A DNA stretch of 64,000 bases, taken from Acetatifactor sp. Its GTDB lineage: Bacteria > Bacillota > Clostridia > Lachnospirales > Lachnospiraceae. Location: NCBI GenBank assembly GCA_024693365.1, contig JAILLF010000018.1, positions 39,212 through 103,211 of the forward strand, given 5' to 3'. The notes below the pieces were generated by a model. It worked only from the letters and a program-made list of their open reading frames with translations, searched no databases and was not told the origin of the DNA. The first letter of the stretch is position 1, and the number at the start of each line of letters is the position of its first letter. Shown here in pieces: positions 15,912-24,369 of the stretch. The position numbers were made by a program, and so were the translations under genes.

Positions 15912-18026
15912 TTATCTTCCCTTTGCGTTATTTAGAGAAATTCCATTTTCGCCCAGGGGGATCTCATGGTCGAGGCCAACGAATTTGCCGTTTTCCTGCC
16001 ACAGGACTTCCTTGACAAAGTTGTATTTCTCGCTGTCCCAGGTCGTGAAGTCATCCAGGAGCAGGCCTCCCGTGTCGCCGGAATTGGCATTCAGGCACCA
16101 GAAGGTGTGATTCAAATGATAGGTGGAAATGAGCTTTCGCAGGCAGGTCATCCATTTGAGATTTGGCTCCCGCATGAAGCCTCCCCACTCGCCAATGAGA
16201 AGCGGCGCGGTATTGTCCTCATAGATATAGAACCAGTTGTCGTGCCAACAATCCCTCATCAGGGAGTCATAGTCGTAATTTCCCTTGAACCACGGCTGTT
16301 CGTATACGGTGGGACCGTAATCGTGAGGGGAGTAGACTAACTTATCCTGATATTTCCCAAGGTCGATGGGAAAGTCCCTAACGGCCCGAAGATTCCCGCC
16401 CCACCAGTTGAAATAATAATCCTTGTCATCCTTGGAAGAGTAATCTCCCTTGGAATTTTTGGGGTAGATCTCCGTACCTTCCACCATGATCAGCACGTTC
16501 GGGTTCTTGGCCAGTACCTTCGATGCGGCAGTTTCTGCCACGTATTTCCAGTTGTTTGCTTTCTTTGAATCATTCCAGATAGCCGCGGCGTCACCCTCAT
16601 AGGGCTTGCCGTGGGGCTCATTCTTTAAGTCATAGGCAATGATGGTATCGTTGTTTTTGTATCGCGCCGCCATCCATTCCAAGGCGGCGTAATACTGATC
16701 GACGGACACCTTGTTCGTGAACCAGAGGTTGACGTTATGTCCGGAGGGATCCGTCTCGGCGCTGTGAACGTCGATCATGACCTTGATGCCATTCCCTTCT
16801 GCCAGCGTCAGGAAGTATTCAAAAATTTCCAAAGAATTCATTTTTGTCAGGGCCGCGTTGTAGGCCTGATTGTAATTCGCCTGGGGATATTTCCCCGCGG
16901 CCCATTCGTTGATGAGCTGGGCGCTCATGGGTACGCGGATCAGGTTGAATCCATGATCGGCAACGGCCTTCACCGTGGCATCCAGCTTGGAATTCCAAAG
17001 GCCGTCAAAGATGTTGGTTCCGGTATTGTAGCCAAACCAGTTGAGGCCGGTGAGCCAGACCTCTTTGCCGTCCTTATCCAAAATGCGGCGGCCGTCGGTA
17101 TGGAGCCAATCATCGCCCTGCTCAGCTTTTTCAGCTCTTCTTAAGATTGCTTCCGCGTCACTGTTTCCCTGCGGATTTCCGTTCTTTCCGTTGTCATTCT
17201 TTCCAGTCTTGCCCTTGTCACCTTTGTTGTCTTTCCCTTTATTGTCCTGTTTCCCGGATGACTTGTCATTTTTGGCATTCTGCGCGTTTTGATCCACCTT
17301 GCCGTTCTGGATCAGACAATCCTTGCCATTCAAGGTCGCCTTTGTGATCTTTAGGCTGGAGGCCGTACCGAGGTTGCACCCGAGATAGAGCGTTCCGTCG
17401 GCAAACAGTTCCGTATTGTAATCAGCGGGAGTGACGGTCAGGTCGTTACCACTGATCACGTAAGACCCATTCCAGCCGCTAACGTTTTTCAGACCCTCGA
17501 TCGTGAGAACCAAAGTCCAGTTTTTAACGCTCTCACTTGTTTGGTTGAAGAGCGAGAGATTCAGCGTGCGCATCTTCGCACCGCCATCCTCCCAGGAACC
17601 CTCCTCGGAGTAGGTCAGCACGTAAGAAGCATCCTTGGAAGCATCGGAGGCTTTTTCAGTTGCCAGGGAAGCATCAGCAGAAGTTTCTCTGACGGTTTTA
17701 TCGTCGCCTGACTCCTGTGATTCCCCGACTTGATCCTCCTCGTTTTGAGAGAATTCCTCCGCCAAAGCTTCGTCGCTTGATTCCTCTGATGAACCCTCAT
17801 CGGTCGCCTCCGCTGCTGAGGCATTGGCTGCATCTTCGGCATCCGATGCCTTCGCCACGGCTTTCCCAACCTCTTCCGTGGGTTCATCATCAATGATCGG
17901 CGACTCCAGCGAAAACTTCGCTGCGTCCCTTTCCTTATCGCCCTTTGGCCATAAAAGCATTGCAAATAAAATCACCACGACCACCGCCATCACCCCGACG
18001 GCAATCCTCAAAACAATCTTACTCAT
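15912..18026 (-). CDS. Membrane-anchored GH5 glucanase with CBM
   Basis: The ATG at 18026 has GAGGGGATC just upstream; a GTG five codons earlier is less likely. The 704-residue protein has an N-terminal membrane anchor (about 4-26) without an obvious cleavage site, a Glu/Asp/Ser/Ala-rich linker (30-132), a beta-sandwich resembling CBM2-like cellulose-binding modules (about 134-240, with NWTLVLTIEGLKNVSGWNG), a Lys/Asn/Gly-rich linker (245-290) and a GH5 catalytic domain (about 308-690). The acid/base is E470 in LKNEPHG and the nucleophile E613 in IGEWGG; VHSAE and SPHDYG are also typical. No dockerin or sortase signal is present, so the enzyme probably stays attached by its N-terminus. Substrate is likely cellulose or another beta-glucan. 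It converges with the serpin gene. Confidence 0.9.
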   Translation of the reverse strand: MSKIVLRIAVGVMAVVVVILFAMLLWPKGDKERDAAKFSLESPIIDDEPTEEVGKAVAKASDAEDAANASAAEATDEGSSEESSDEALAEEFSQNEEDQVGESQESGDDKTVRETSADASLATEKASDASKDASYVLTYSEEGSWEDGGAKMRTLNLSLFNQTSESVKNWTLVLTIEGLKNVSGWNGSYVISGNDLTVTPADYNTELFADGTLYLGCNLGTASSLKITKATLNGKDCLIQNGKVDQNAQNAKNDKSSGKQDNKGKDNKGDKGKTGKNDNGKNGNPQGNSDAEAILRRAEKAEQGDDWLHTDGRRILDKDGKEVWLTGLNWFGYNTGTNIFDGLWNSKLDATVKAVADHGFNLIRVPMSAQLINEWAAGKYPQANYNQAYNAALTKMNSLEIFEYFLTLAEGNGIKVMIDVHSAETDPSGHNVNLWFTNKVSVDQYYAALEWMAARYKNNDTIIAYDLKNEPHGKPYEGDAAAIWNDSKKANNWKYVAETAASKVLAKNPNVLIMVEGTEIYPKNSKGDYSSKDDKDYYFNWWGGNLRAVRDFPIDLGKYQDKLVYSPHDYGPTVYEQPWFKGNYDYDSLMRDCWHDNWFYIYEDNTAPLLIGEWGGFMREPNLKWMTCLRKLISTYHLNHTFWCLNANSGDTGGLLLDDFTTWDSEKYNFVKEVLWQENGKFVGLDHEIPLGENGISLNNAKGR

Positions 18027-18047
18027 GAACGATCCCCTCACTTACGT

Positions 18048-18179
18048 GTCACGGGGACGTGTCTACTGACATACTAACAAACTCTGCTTACAACATACTC
18101 GAGGGGATGGCTTGAATAGTATCCCTCAGGCACAAGTTTTTCAAGTTTGTTAATGTGTCAGTAGACATGTCCCCGTGAC
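18048..18179. repeat. Long inverted-repeat hairpin element
   Basis: Arms of about 36 bases (18048-18083 and 18144-18179) are complementary with three mismatches. They contain GTCACGGGGAC and TCTACTGACA. About 60 bases lie between the arms and include a smaller GAGGGGAT/ATCCCTC hairpin. The element fills most of the gap between the cyclophilin stop and the GH5 start, both on the minus strand. It resembles REP/MITE-type extragenic elements. It carries no gene. Confidence 0.8.
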
Positions 18180-18203
18180 CCAGTTTTAAGATATGGTTAT
18201 ATA

Positions 18204-18731
18204 TTAGCGTCTGCCTGCTTTTTCGGGTTCGGGATAAGTTACGCCGAAGGTATCTACGGTTACGCTTTCCATGATCTGATCCTCGAGGGGACGATCGCGG
18301 AAGTCGGTAGCGGTCTCGGCAATCTTGTTTACCACATCCATGCCCTCGATCACCTTGCCGAATGCAGCGTACTGACCATCCAGGTGAGGACTGGTCTCAT
18401 GCATTACAAAGAACTGGCTGCCTGCGGAGTTCGGCATCATGGAACGAGCCATGGAAAGAACGCCGGGGGTGTGCTTCAGGTCATTCTTGAAACCATTGTC
18501 GGAGAACTCACCCTTGATGCTGTAGCCGGGGCCGCCCATGCCGGTGCCGTCAGGGCATCCGCCCTGGATCATGAAGCCGCGGATCACGCGGTGGAAAATC
18601 AGACCATTATAAAAGCCCTTGCTTACCAGGCTGACAAAGTTATTTACGGTGTTCGGCGCGATCTCCGGATAGAGCTCGGCCTTGAATACGGAGCCGTCCT
18701 TCATGGTAAAGGTTACGATGGGATTTGACAT
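18204..18731 (-). CDS. Cyclophilin-type peptidyl-prolyl isomerase
   Basis: The ATG at 18731 follows GAGGAATCTT; an upstream in-frame ATG at 18758 is unsupported. The 175-residue protein has no signal peptide, so it acts in the cytoplasm, catalysing cis-trans isomerisation of prolyl bonds. Cyclophilin motifs are [19 protein letters not shown] (active-site Arg and Phe), [19 protein letters not shown] and [12 protein letters not shown]. Length is normal for bacterial cyclophilins. The inverted-repeat element lies directly downstream and could end its transcript. Confidence 0.95.
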   Translation of the reverse strand: MSNPIVTFTMKDGSVFKAELYPEIAPNTVNNFVSLVSKGFYNGLIFHRVIRGFMIQGGCPDGTGMGGPGYSIKGEFSDNGFKNDLKHTPGVLSMARSMMPNSAGSQFFVMHETSPHLDGQYAAFGKVIEGMDVVNKIAETATDFRDRPLEDQIMESVTVDTFGVTYPEPEKAGRR

Positions 18732-18790
18732 AAGATTCCTCGCTTTCTTGAATTCCATTTGGAATTCTTTTTATTTTTCGAAATTTTTAT

Positions 18791-18818
18791 TTGCTTTGCG
18801 TCGCAAAACAGTTATACT
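18791..18818 (+). promoter_or_regulatory. Promoter with palindrome in the spacer
   Basis: TTGCTT (18791-18796) and TATACT (18813-18818) are 16 bases apart, upstream of the GNAT gene at 18867. The spacer contains the palindrome TTTGCG-T-CGCAAA (18795-18807), a plausible operator for a dimeric repressor. The region separates two divergent genes. Confidence 0.5.
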
Positions 18819-18866
18819 TATTCTAGCCTAAAACTTGATTTCCGTAAAGAGGAAAGGACAAGGGAA

Positions 18867-19784
18867 ATGTATTATTTGCGGTATGTTGTCTTGCGGATGG
18901 CGCAGGAGAGAGCGCATAAAAACCAAAATGGCTTAGGCATTTTAGAAGCCGGTGCTTCACGGGAGAATCCGTGGAACACATGGATTTCATCGCTTCTGGC
19001 AGAGGGAATCCAAGTGATATCTGCTGAGGGGGCCGGTCAGGGTGAGGCTTCCCTTTGGATCACGGACGACGAGAGCTTCGCAAAAGAATGCGTAAGGTGC
19101 GGCAGGCCGGTTCTTGGCGTCCTTACGGAGGATAACGCCGGACAGGGCTTTGACGGCGTCTCTTATCTTGTAAGTGACCTTGTCGACGTGGAGCCGCAGT
19201 ATTTGGAGAAGGTCTATCGCAGGCAGGCGGGAATTCCGTGGGACGTGTTGGAGACGGAAAGGTGCCTGCTTCGGGAGACAACCGCCCGGGACGCAGATGC
19301 TTTTTATGAAATCTACGCGGATCCCACCGTCACGAAGCACGTGGAGGATTTACCGGGGGACCGGGACGCCTTTACGGCCTGGCTCCAGGATTATTCGAAA
19401 AGCGTGTATGAATTTCTCGGCTATGGCATCTGGACCGTGTGTTTGAAGCAGGAAACTTTGAGTGAGAGCATGGCGGTCATCGGTCGTGCGGGGCTTACCG
19501 TGCGGGAAGGATATGACGCGCCGGAATTGGGTTTCGTTATCGGAAAGCCGTGGCAGGGACAAGGCTTGGCATATGAGATTTGCTGTGCCATATTGGATTA
19601 TGCAAGGGAGCAGGGGATCCCTGAGGTAATCGCGTTTGCGGAGCCGGAAAACGAAGCTTCGCTGAAACTGTTGCAGAAGCTTGGCTTTCAAATGACGGCT
19701 TGGAAAAAATTGGATTGGCATAAGACGGACCGTCAAGAGCAAGTATTACAAGACCTTGTAATGCTTACCGTGCACTTCATCTGA
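18867..19784 (+). CDS. GNAT acetyltransferase with extra N-terminal domain
   Basis: ATG 18867 follows AGGAAAGGACAAGGG; the longer frame begins inside the promoter region. The 305-residue protein has a C-terminal RimJ/RimL-like GNAT domain (about 132-305): ERCLLRETTARDADAFYEIY, the acetyl-CoA loop IGKPWQGQGLAYE, and ENEASLKLLQKLGF. The first 125 residues (GILEAGASRENPWNTWISSL, then SLWITDDESFAKEC and VLGVLTEDN) look like a small alpha/beta domain reminiscent of HAD-like or sugar-phosphate-binding folds and are not part of GNAT. The substrate is unknown; ribosomal-protein or small-molecule amines are usual for the family. Confidence 0.82.
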   Translation: MYYLRYVVLRMAQERAHKNQNGLGILEAGASRENPWNTWISSLLAEGIQVISAEGAGQGEASLWITDDESFAKECVRCGRPVLGVLTEDNAGQGFDGVSYLVSDLVDVEPQYLEKVYRRQAGIPWDVLETERCLLRETTARDADAFYEIYADPTVTKHVEDLPGDRDAFTAWLQDYSKSVYEFLGYGIWTVCLKQETLSESMAVIGRAGLTVREGYDAPELGFVIGKPWQGQGLAYEICCAILDYAREQGIPEVIAFAEPENEASLKLLQKLGFQMTAWKKLDWHKTDRQEQVLQDLVMLTVHFI

Positions 19785-19839
19785 TTCGTCTTACGGTAGG
19801 GATAAATCTAGAAATAATAAGACCTGAGGGAGATTTGAA

Positions 19840-20613
19840 ATGGCTGGAACCATCATGCATTTGGTGATCGCGGACCGGTTGCTGGAGCAGCTGGGGATTG
19901 AGAATCCGGGATATTTTTACTGCGGGAATCTTGCGCCGGACGCGATCATGAACAGGAAGAATTACGAGAGGGAGATGAAAAGGCACACGCATTTCAAGGA
20001 CGGGATCCGTTTGCATGAGCTTCGCATCCCCGAGAATTTCAAGATATATTTAGAGCGACTAAATGCGTTTTATCAAAGACTTGTGGCGGTGCCGGATCCG
20101 CATCATGAGATTTATTTCGGATATCTGACGCACATGCTGGTCGACGAATTATACGTATTACACTTCCGTGACGGTTTTGTGGACAAGCTCGTGGCGGAAG
20201 GAAAGGAGCCAACGGACGAAGAGTTTTTCCGGGCGTATACAAAGGACGTGTACCTAGTGGATCTGGAACTGGTGCGCACCTATCCCTTTCGTTACCCCAT
20301 GCCGGAGACCTTGCGGATCAAGGAATCATATGAGATCCCCGGGCTGGTCGCTTCCCAGGAGCTCCTGGACAGCAGGGAATTTATCATCAACATGAATTTT
20401 GACAAGGCTGGCGCTGAAATAAAAAAAGAACAGAACGCCCCGGATGCGTCCTGTTCTGAGGATGAAATTAAAAGTTTTTATTTCCCTGACGTTACCAGTC
20501 AGGTATCAAAGGAACTCAAGGTCATGACCATGGAGCAAAACCTTGATTTTATTGAACTTTGCGTTCGCGAAGTGCCAAAAATCTTAAGGGAACGCTATGA
20601 TCTTTGTTTTTGA
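19840..20613 (+). CDS. Zn-dependent phospholipase C-like protein
   Basis: A 257-residue cytoplasmic protein with the pattern of the PF00882 zinc-dependent phospholipase C-like family: MAGTIMHLVIADRLLEQLG at the N-terminus, FYCGNLAPDAI, HTHFKDG and YFGYLTHMLVDELY, with His and Asp residues placed to bind metal. There is no signal peptide, so a true extracellular phospholipase role is unlikely; it is better described as a metal-dependent hydrolase of unknown substrate. ATG follows GAGGGAGATTTGAA. Its 3' end overlaps the convergent VanZ gene by 30 bases, and the VanZ terminator is embedded in its coding sequence. Confidence 0.78.
   Translation: MAGTIMHLVIADRLLEQLGIENPGYFYCGNLAPDAIMNRKNYEREMKRHTHFKDGIRLHELRIPENFKIYLERLNAFYQRLVAVPDPHHEIYFGYLTHMLVDELYVLHFRDGFVDKLVAEGKEPTDEEFFRAYTKDVYLVDLELVRTYPFRYPMPETLRIKESYEIPGLVASQELLDSREFIINMNFDKAGAEIKKEQNAPDASCSEDEIKSFYFPDVTSQVSKELKVMTMEQNLDFIELCVREVPKILRERYDLCF
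20421..20457 (-). terminator. Terminator of VanZ inside convergent gene
   Basis: Read on the minus strand, AGAACAGGACGC pairs with GCGTTCTGTTCT over 12 bp (one G-U) around a 7-base loop (20439-20445), and seven T follow (20427-20421). It lies about 125 bases past the VanZ stop and wholly inside the coding region of the 19840-20613 gene. Confidence 0.85.
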
Positions 20614-21195
20614 ACGGGAAGTCTTCCCCACTGGGGAGGACTTTTTTTGTACGCTTTTTACAAGCTTTCGAAGGAGCAGGAATAGTCCAAAGCCAATCAG
20701 CGCGCCAAGCGTGTTCCCAAGCAGGTCGTCCGCTTCAAACATGCCGCGGTGCGTCAGAAGCTGCGTGCACTCGATCAAAAGGGAACACAAGAACCCGATC
20801 AGCAGGATTCTGCGGGAGCGCTGCATTTTCTTCCAACCCAGGGGGAGAAGGAATCCCAGCGGCATAAACATGGCATAATTATACAGGATGTTGCGCCAGG
20901 AGCCCATGTCGCCGAGGATCAGGGAGTCATAATAGGAAGAGAAAAGCGGATAGACCTGATCATTCATTGCACTAGGATAGCGCATGAAAAGGGTTGCGCT
21001 TAGGACGACAAAGCCGTAGCAGGAAAAGACGCACCACCACGCGACGCGGCGTCCGGAAAGCTTCTTTTGGCCCTTCATCCACTTCTGGTAGATCACAAAA
21101 TATCCGAATAAGAAAAGTGACAGCACCGTCATAACTATGAGAACGCCGACGGCGGCAAAGCTAACCGCCAGCGAAAGTACGGTTGATATATTCAT
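20584..21195 (-). CDS. VanZ-family membrane protein
   Basis: A 203-residue protein with about five membrane segments. The VanZ-type core is clear: RNILYNYAMFMPLGFLLPL, then LIECTQLLTHRGMFEADDLL and GNTLGALIGF. VanZ was first linked to low-level teicoplanin resistance, but most members are uncharacterised. It lies 14 bases after the ABC permease at 21210-23492, so it is the last gene of a GntR-ATPase-permease-VanZ operon. RBS GGAGGTAGCAAT precedes the ATG. The C-terminal tail is basic. Confidence 0.88.
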   Translation of the reverse strand: MNISTVLSLAVSFAAVGVLIVMTVLSLFLFGYFVIYQKWMKGQKKLSGRRVAWWCVFSCYGFVVLSATLFMRYPSAMNDQVYPLFSSYYDSLILGDMGSWRNILYNYAMFMPLGFLLPLGWKKMQRSRRILLIGFLCSLLIECTQLLTHRGMFEADDLLGNTLGALIGFGLFLLLRKLVKSVQKKSSPVGKTSRSKTKIIAFP

Positions 21196-21209
21196 ATTGC
21201 TACCTCCCG

Positions 21210-23492
21210 TTAATTGTAATAATACCCTTCCTCGGCTTTTGCGGGGTAAATGTATTCTTCTTGGGCGTTTTCCGCAATTTTCCGCAGGATTTCCAAAGGC
21301 AGTTTGCCGTAGCGCACGTAGCAGTCTGCGGTGCCGCCATCCTCCAAATGCGCGGAACCAAAGTATGCGTATTCTGAGGTCAAGGGATCATTATAATAAC
21401 CCCAGATCAAGTAAGGGTCTAATTCTTTTAGAAATTCCACGTCAGTCAAGTTAAAGTTCCAATAGACTTGAACGTAATATTCCTCATCCCAATAGACGTC
21501 GTATTGTTCGGTTGGTGCCTCGGAAAGAGGGTTTCCCTGTTTGTCAAATCCATACTTGTTAAAGAGTACTTCAAGGAATTCTTCGTTCTTGCGCACGGCC
21601 AAACAGCCGCTTACGTCCATGGAAGCGATTTCATCCAAGGCGGGATCCCAGTTCTTTTTGGGATACCATTCTTTCACCAGTTGTATGGTATTTTCATACC
21701 AATAGGGCACGTCGACGTAAAGATTCCAGTAGGCTTTGTTCTCTCGGGGATAGTTTAGGTTCAGTGTAAATGCCCTGCTGGAGCGGAGAAGGTCTTTTAC
21801 GTCACGGTGCTCCTCAAAATCCTGATGCAGTGCATTCATAAGCTGTGTGATCTGTGACTGATCAATGATCCTTCTTTCATTCATCAGGGAGCTGGAGATC
21901 TCTATCATTTCCGGATAGCCGAAGCAAAGAGACTCCAAGGGATAATGCTCCTCAAGATATTCCTTGTTTTCAATGATGGGCGCAAGGAGCCGCACGTTAT
22001 CTTGGTTTACCCGATAGCTCCGGTAGTAAGAGCCCCATTTTGTATGAATCTTTGCCGTAAAGCTTACGCCGTAATAATATTCATCGTCCTTCTCGGAAAC
22101 GCAAGCAGAAAGGAGGGCATAAATTTGATCGGGGTTGGTATATTGGATGGGGCCATTCAAAACAACGTCAGAATTCTCGCGGCGGAGAACCCCGTTTTCC
22201 ATAACGTACAGATCGTTGCGGGAAGACAGGGAGTTGCAATACAGCGTGATTCCCGTGATGCTGTCTTTGGCGGGAAGCCTTTTGGCATAACCCGTAACGT
22301 CAAACATGATCCCAAAGAACGTGATGCAACATATTGCTAGGGTAATGACGTATTGGAGCTTGTGAGAAAAGGCCGCCTTAAAGGAGGCGTGGAAAATCAC
22401 GTTCAGGACGCAAAAAGCGAGGAATGTTCCAAGCAGAAGACCAAAAACCATCCAGCCAAACCGGGAACCGTCTAGTTCGCGAAGAATGATGGCAAAGGTT
22501 GCTCCGCTCAGTATGGTGATGATTGCCCGGGAGAGGATCCGCACGGGCTTTGCCTCAAGACCTCTCTCAGCAAGCTCGCTGCGTCTCTTTACGTAAAGAT
22601 GGCATGCCAGGAACAGATTGATGATCATCAGCAAGGAACCTGCAAATAAATGCCAATAATACGTAGGAATAATGACGGTGCTAACCGACCAGCGAATCGC
22701 CAGAATAAATGGCGTAATCATCGGCGAAAGTACGTAGAGCGGGTTTGCATAGTAAAAATAGTCTGGAATGAAGTAGTTCTTGTAAAAACAATACTGAAGG
22801 GCGTAGATGACAGTCGAAGTTGCGGCAACGATCAGGCCCAAAATCAAGCTTACAATTATGGCGTTGATGGTATTTCCGGAAAGCATCACGCCTACGAGAC
22901 AAACGTGATACACCATCAAAAAACATAACGACAGCCCAAGCAGATAGAGTAAAATCTGCCCAAGCATATTGGCACAAAACGCCCCCTTCATAAAGAATGC
23001 AAAGAATGCAAAGACCAAAACGCTGCCAACTGCCGCGGGAACCAGCCACAGAAGAAAGCCATTCAGCCAGATGGCGGTGAAAAGCTTTCTGCGTGAAACG
23101 GGAACGCTGTGAAAGAGGTCAACGCAACGCTTTTGAAACAAAAAGCGGAAGCTCTGCAAGCCCACGATCAGTGCGCCGCCAATGACAATGAAGAGCATAA
23201 GCCATACGAAAAAGTGCGACAGGTAGAGCTGGCAATCTTCATATTTTAGCCGAGTCAGATCCGTGATGGACATGACATAGTCGAGGTTGTAATTATATAC
23301 GCCGTTGCCCTTGATGACGTAGCGCTCATAGGTAATGTTCATGCGCCCCACGTAATAAAGCGCGGTAACGGGGCCTGCCAGAAAATTCCCCAGGATGGAG
23401 AGGGCAAGCATCCAAGTCTTGTGACGAAAATCTTCCCGCATGATGCTTGTAAGGCAGATGGATTTTTTATTCGTAGATTTTTGAGAAGTCAT
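21210..23492 (-). CDS. ABC transporter permease, Ytr/ABC-2 type
   Basis: A 760-residue protein. The first half has about ten hydrophobic segments in ABC-2 style, with FLFQKRCVDLFHSVPVSRRK, a motif typical of clostridial GntR-linked permeases. A last membrane segment near 385-405 is followed by a soluble, probably extracellular domain (about 410-760) rich in Tyr, Trp and acidic residues. ATG follows GGAGGTAAAAGGAT and overlaps the ATPase 3' end by 26 bases. With the ATPase and the GntR regulator this matches the YtrABC arrangement, which in Bacillus responds to cell-wall antibiotics. The long outside domain makes it larger than YtrC/D. Confidence 0.82.
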   Translation of the reverse strand: MTSQKSTNKKSICLTSIMREDFRHKTWMLALSILGNFLAGPVTALYYVGRMNITYERYVIKGNGVYNYNLDYVMSITDLTRLKYEDCQLYLSHFFVWLMLFIVIGGALIVGLQSFRFLFQKRCVDLFHSVPVSRRKLFTAIWLNGFLLWLVPAAVGSVLVFAFFAFFMKGAFCANMLGQILLYLLGLSLCFLMVYHVCLVGVMLSGNTINAIIVSLILGLIVAATSTVIYALQYCFYKNYFIPDYFYYANPLYVLSPMITPFILAIRWSVSTVIIPTYYWHLFAGSLLMIINLFLACHLYVKRRSELAERGLEAKPVRILSRAIITILSGATFAIILRELDGSRFGWMVFGLLLGTFLAFCVLNVIFHASFKAAFSHKLQYVITLAICCITFFGIMFDVTGYAKRLPAKDSITGITLYCNSLSSRNDLYVMENGVLRRENSDVVLNGPIQYTNPDQIYALLSACVSEKDDEYYYGVSFTAKIHTKWGSYYRSYRVNQDNVRLLAPIIENKEYLEEHYPLESLCFGYPEMIEISSSLMNERRIIDQSQITQLMNALHQDFEEHRDVKDLLRSSRAFTLNLNYPRENKAYWNLYVDVPYWYENTIQLVKEWYPKKNWDPALDEIASMDVSGCLAVRKNEEFLEVLFNKYGFDKQGNPLSEAPTEQYDVYWDEEYYVQVYWNFNLTDVEFLKELDPYLIWGYYNDPLTSEYAYFGSAHLEDGGTADCYVRYGKLPLEILRKIAENAQEEYIYPAKAEEGYYYN

Positions 23493-24369
23493 ATCCTTTT
23501 ACCTCCATTTCACTGATGAAGATTTCCTCCAAAGTCAGGGGCAGCAGCTCCCAGAAGATGGGCTGAAGCTCCATTTGTAATTTCGAGATGTCAGAGCTCT
23601 TTCCGCGAAGGGTCAGCGTCGTCAGCGTGCCGATCTGGTTCTTTTTCAGGATCGGGAAGCTTTCTGCGATGCGATCCAAGTGATCCGGTGAGCGGAGCAC
23701 GCATTGCAATTTGAAAATGCCAAGCTTCATGGAATCCAGATCCTTCGAAAGGAGGATGCCGCCTTCATGCAAAAGACCCACGTGATCACATACGTCCTCC
23801 AGTTCCCGCAGGTTGTGGGAGGCGATGACGGGAACCATGCCGCGCTCCGCCATCTCCTTGATGAACAGGCTCTTGATGGCTTGGCGTATCACGGGATCGA
23901 GGCCGTCAAAGGTCTCGTCGCAGAGCAGATACTTCGTTCCGGCGCTGACCCCAAGCATTACGGAAAGCTGCTTTTTCATTCCCTTGGAGAAGGTGTTGAT
24001 CTTTCGCTTGGGATCAAGCTTTAAAGCTTCCATTAGCGCCAGGAAGCGTTCCTTGTTAAAGTTCTGATAGAAGGTCTGATAATAGTGGAGCATGTCCATG
24101 GGAGTGCCGCCCGCAAAGAAAAACTGATCATCGGAGATGTAGAAGATCTTTGCCTTTGCATCAGGATTCTCATAAACAGGTTCCCCGTCCACCAGAACCT
24201 CGCCCTCCTCGGGATGGTATATGCCGCAGATGGTGCGAAGGAGCGTACTTTTTCCGGAACCGTTGGTTCCGATCAGACCGAAGACCTGGCCGTCGTCAAT
24301 GGTCGCGGAGACCTTGCTCAGGGCGGTCAGCTCGTCAAATTTTTTTGTGATTTCTTTTATCTCAATCAT
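23467..24369 (-). CDS. ABC transporter ATP-binding protein, YtrB-like
   Basis: A 300-residue ATPase of the ABC-2 exporter group. Walker A is GTNGSGKST, the signature is degenerate (TFSKGMKKQLSVMLGV, as usual for YtrB/EcsA-like proteins), Walker B is YLLCDETFDGLDP and the switch His is VIASHNLRELED. A C-terminal 80-residue regulatory extension follows. The start overlaps the GntR stop by 4 bases and the 3' end overlaps the permease by 26, implying tight coupling. It should energise the 21210 permease. Confidence 0.9.
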   Translation of the reverse strand: MIEIKEITKKFDELTALSKVSATIDDGQVFGLIGTNGSGKSTLLRTICGIYHPEEGEVLVDGEPVYENPDAKAKIFYISDDQFFFAGGTPMDMLHYYQTFYQNFNKERFLALMEALKLDPKRKINTFSKGMKKQLSVMLGVSAGTKYLLCDETFDGLDPVIRQAIKSLFIKEMAERGMVPVIASHNLRELEDVCDHVGLLHEGGILLSKDLDSMKLGIFKLQCVLRSPDHLDRIAESFPILKKNQIGTLTTLTLRGKSSDISKLQMELQPIFWELLPLTLEEIFISEMEVKGYDFSKIYE

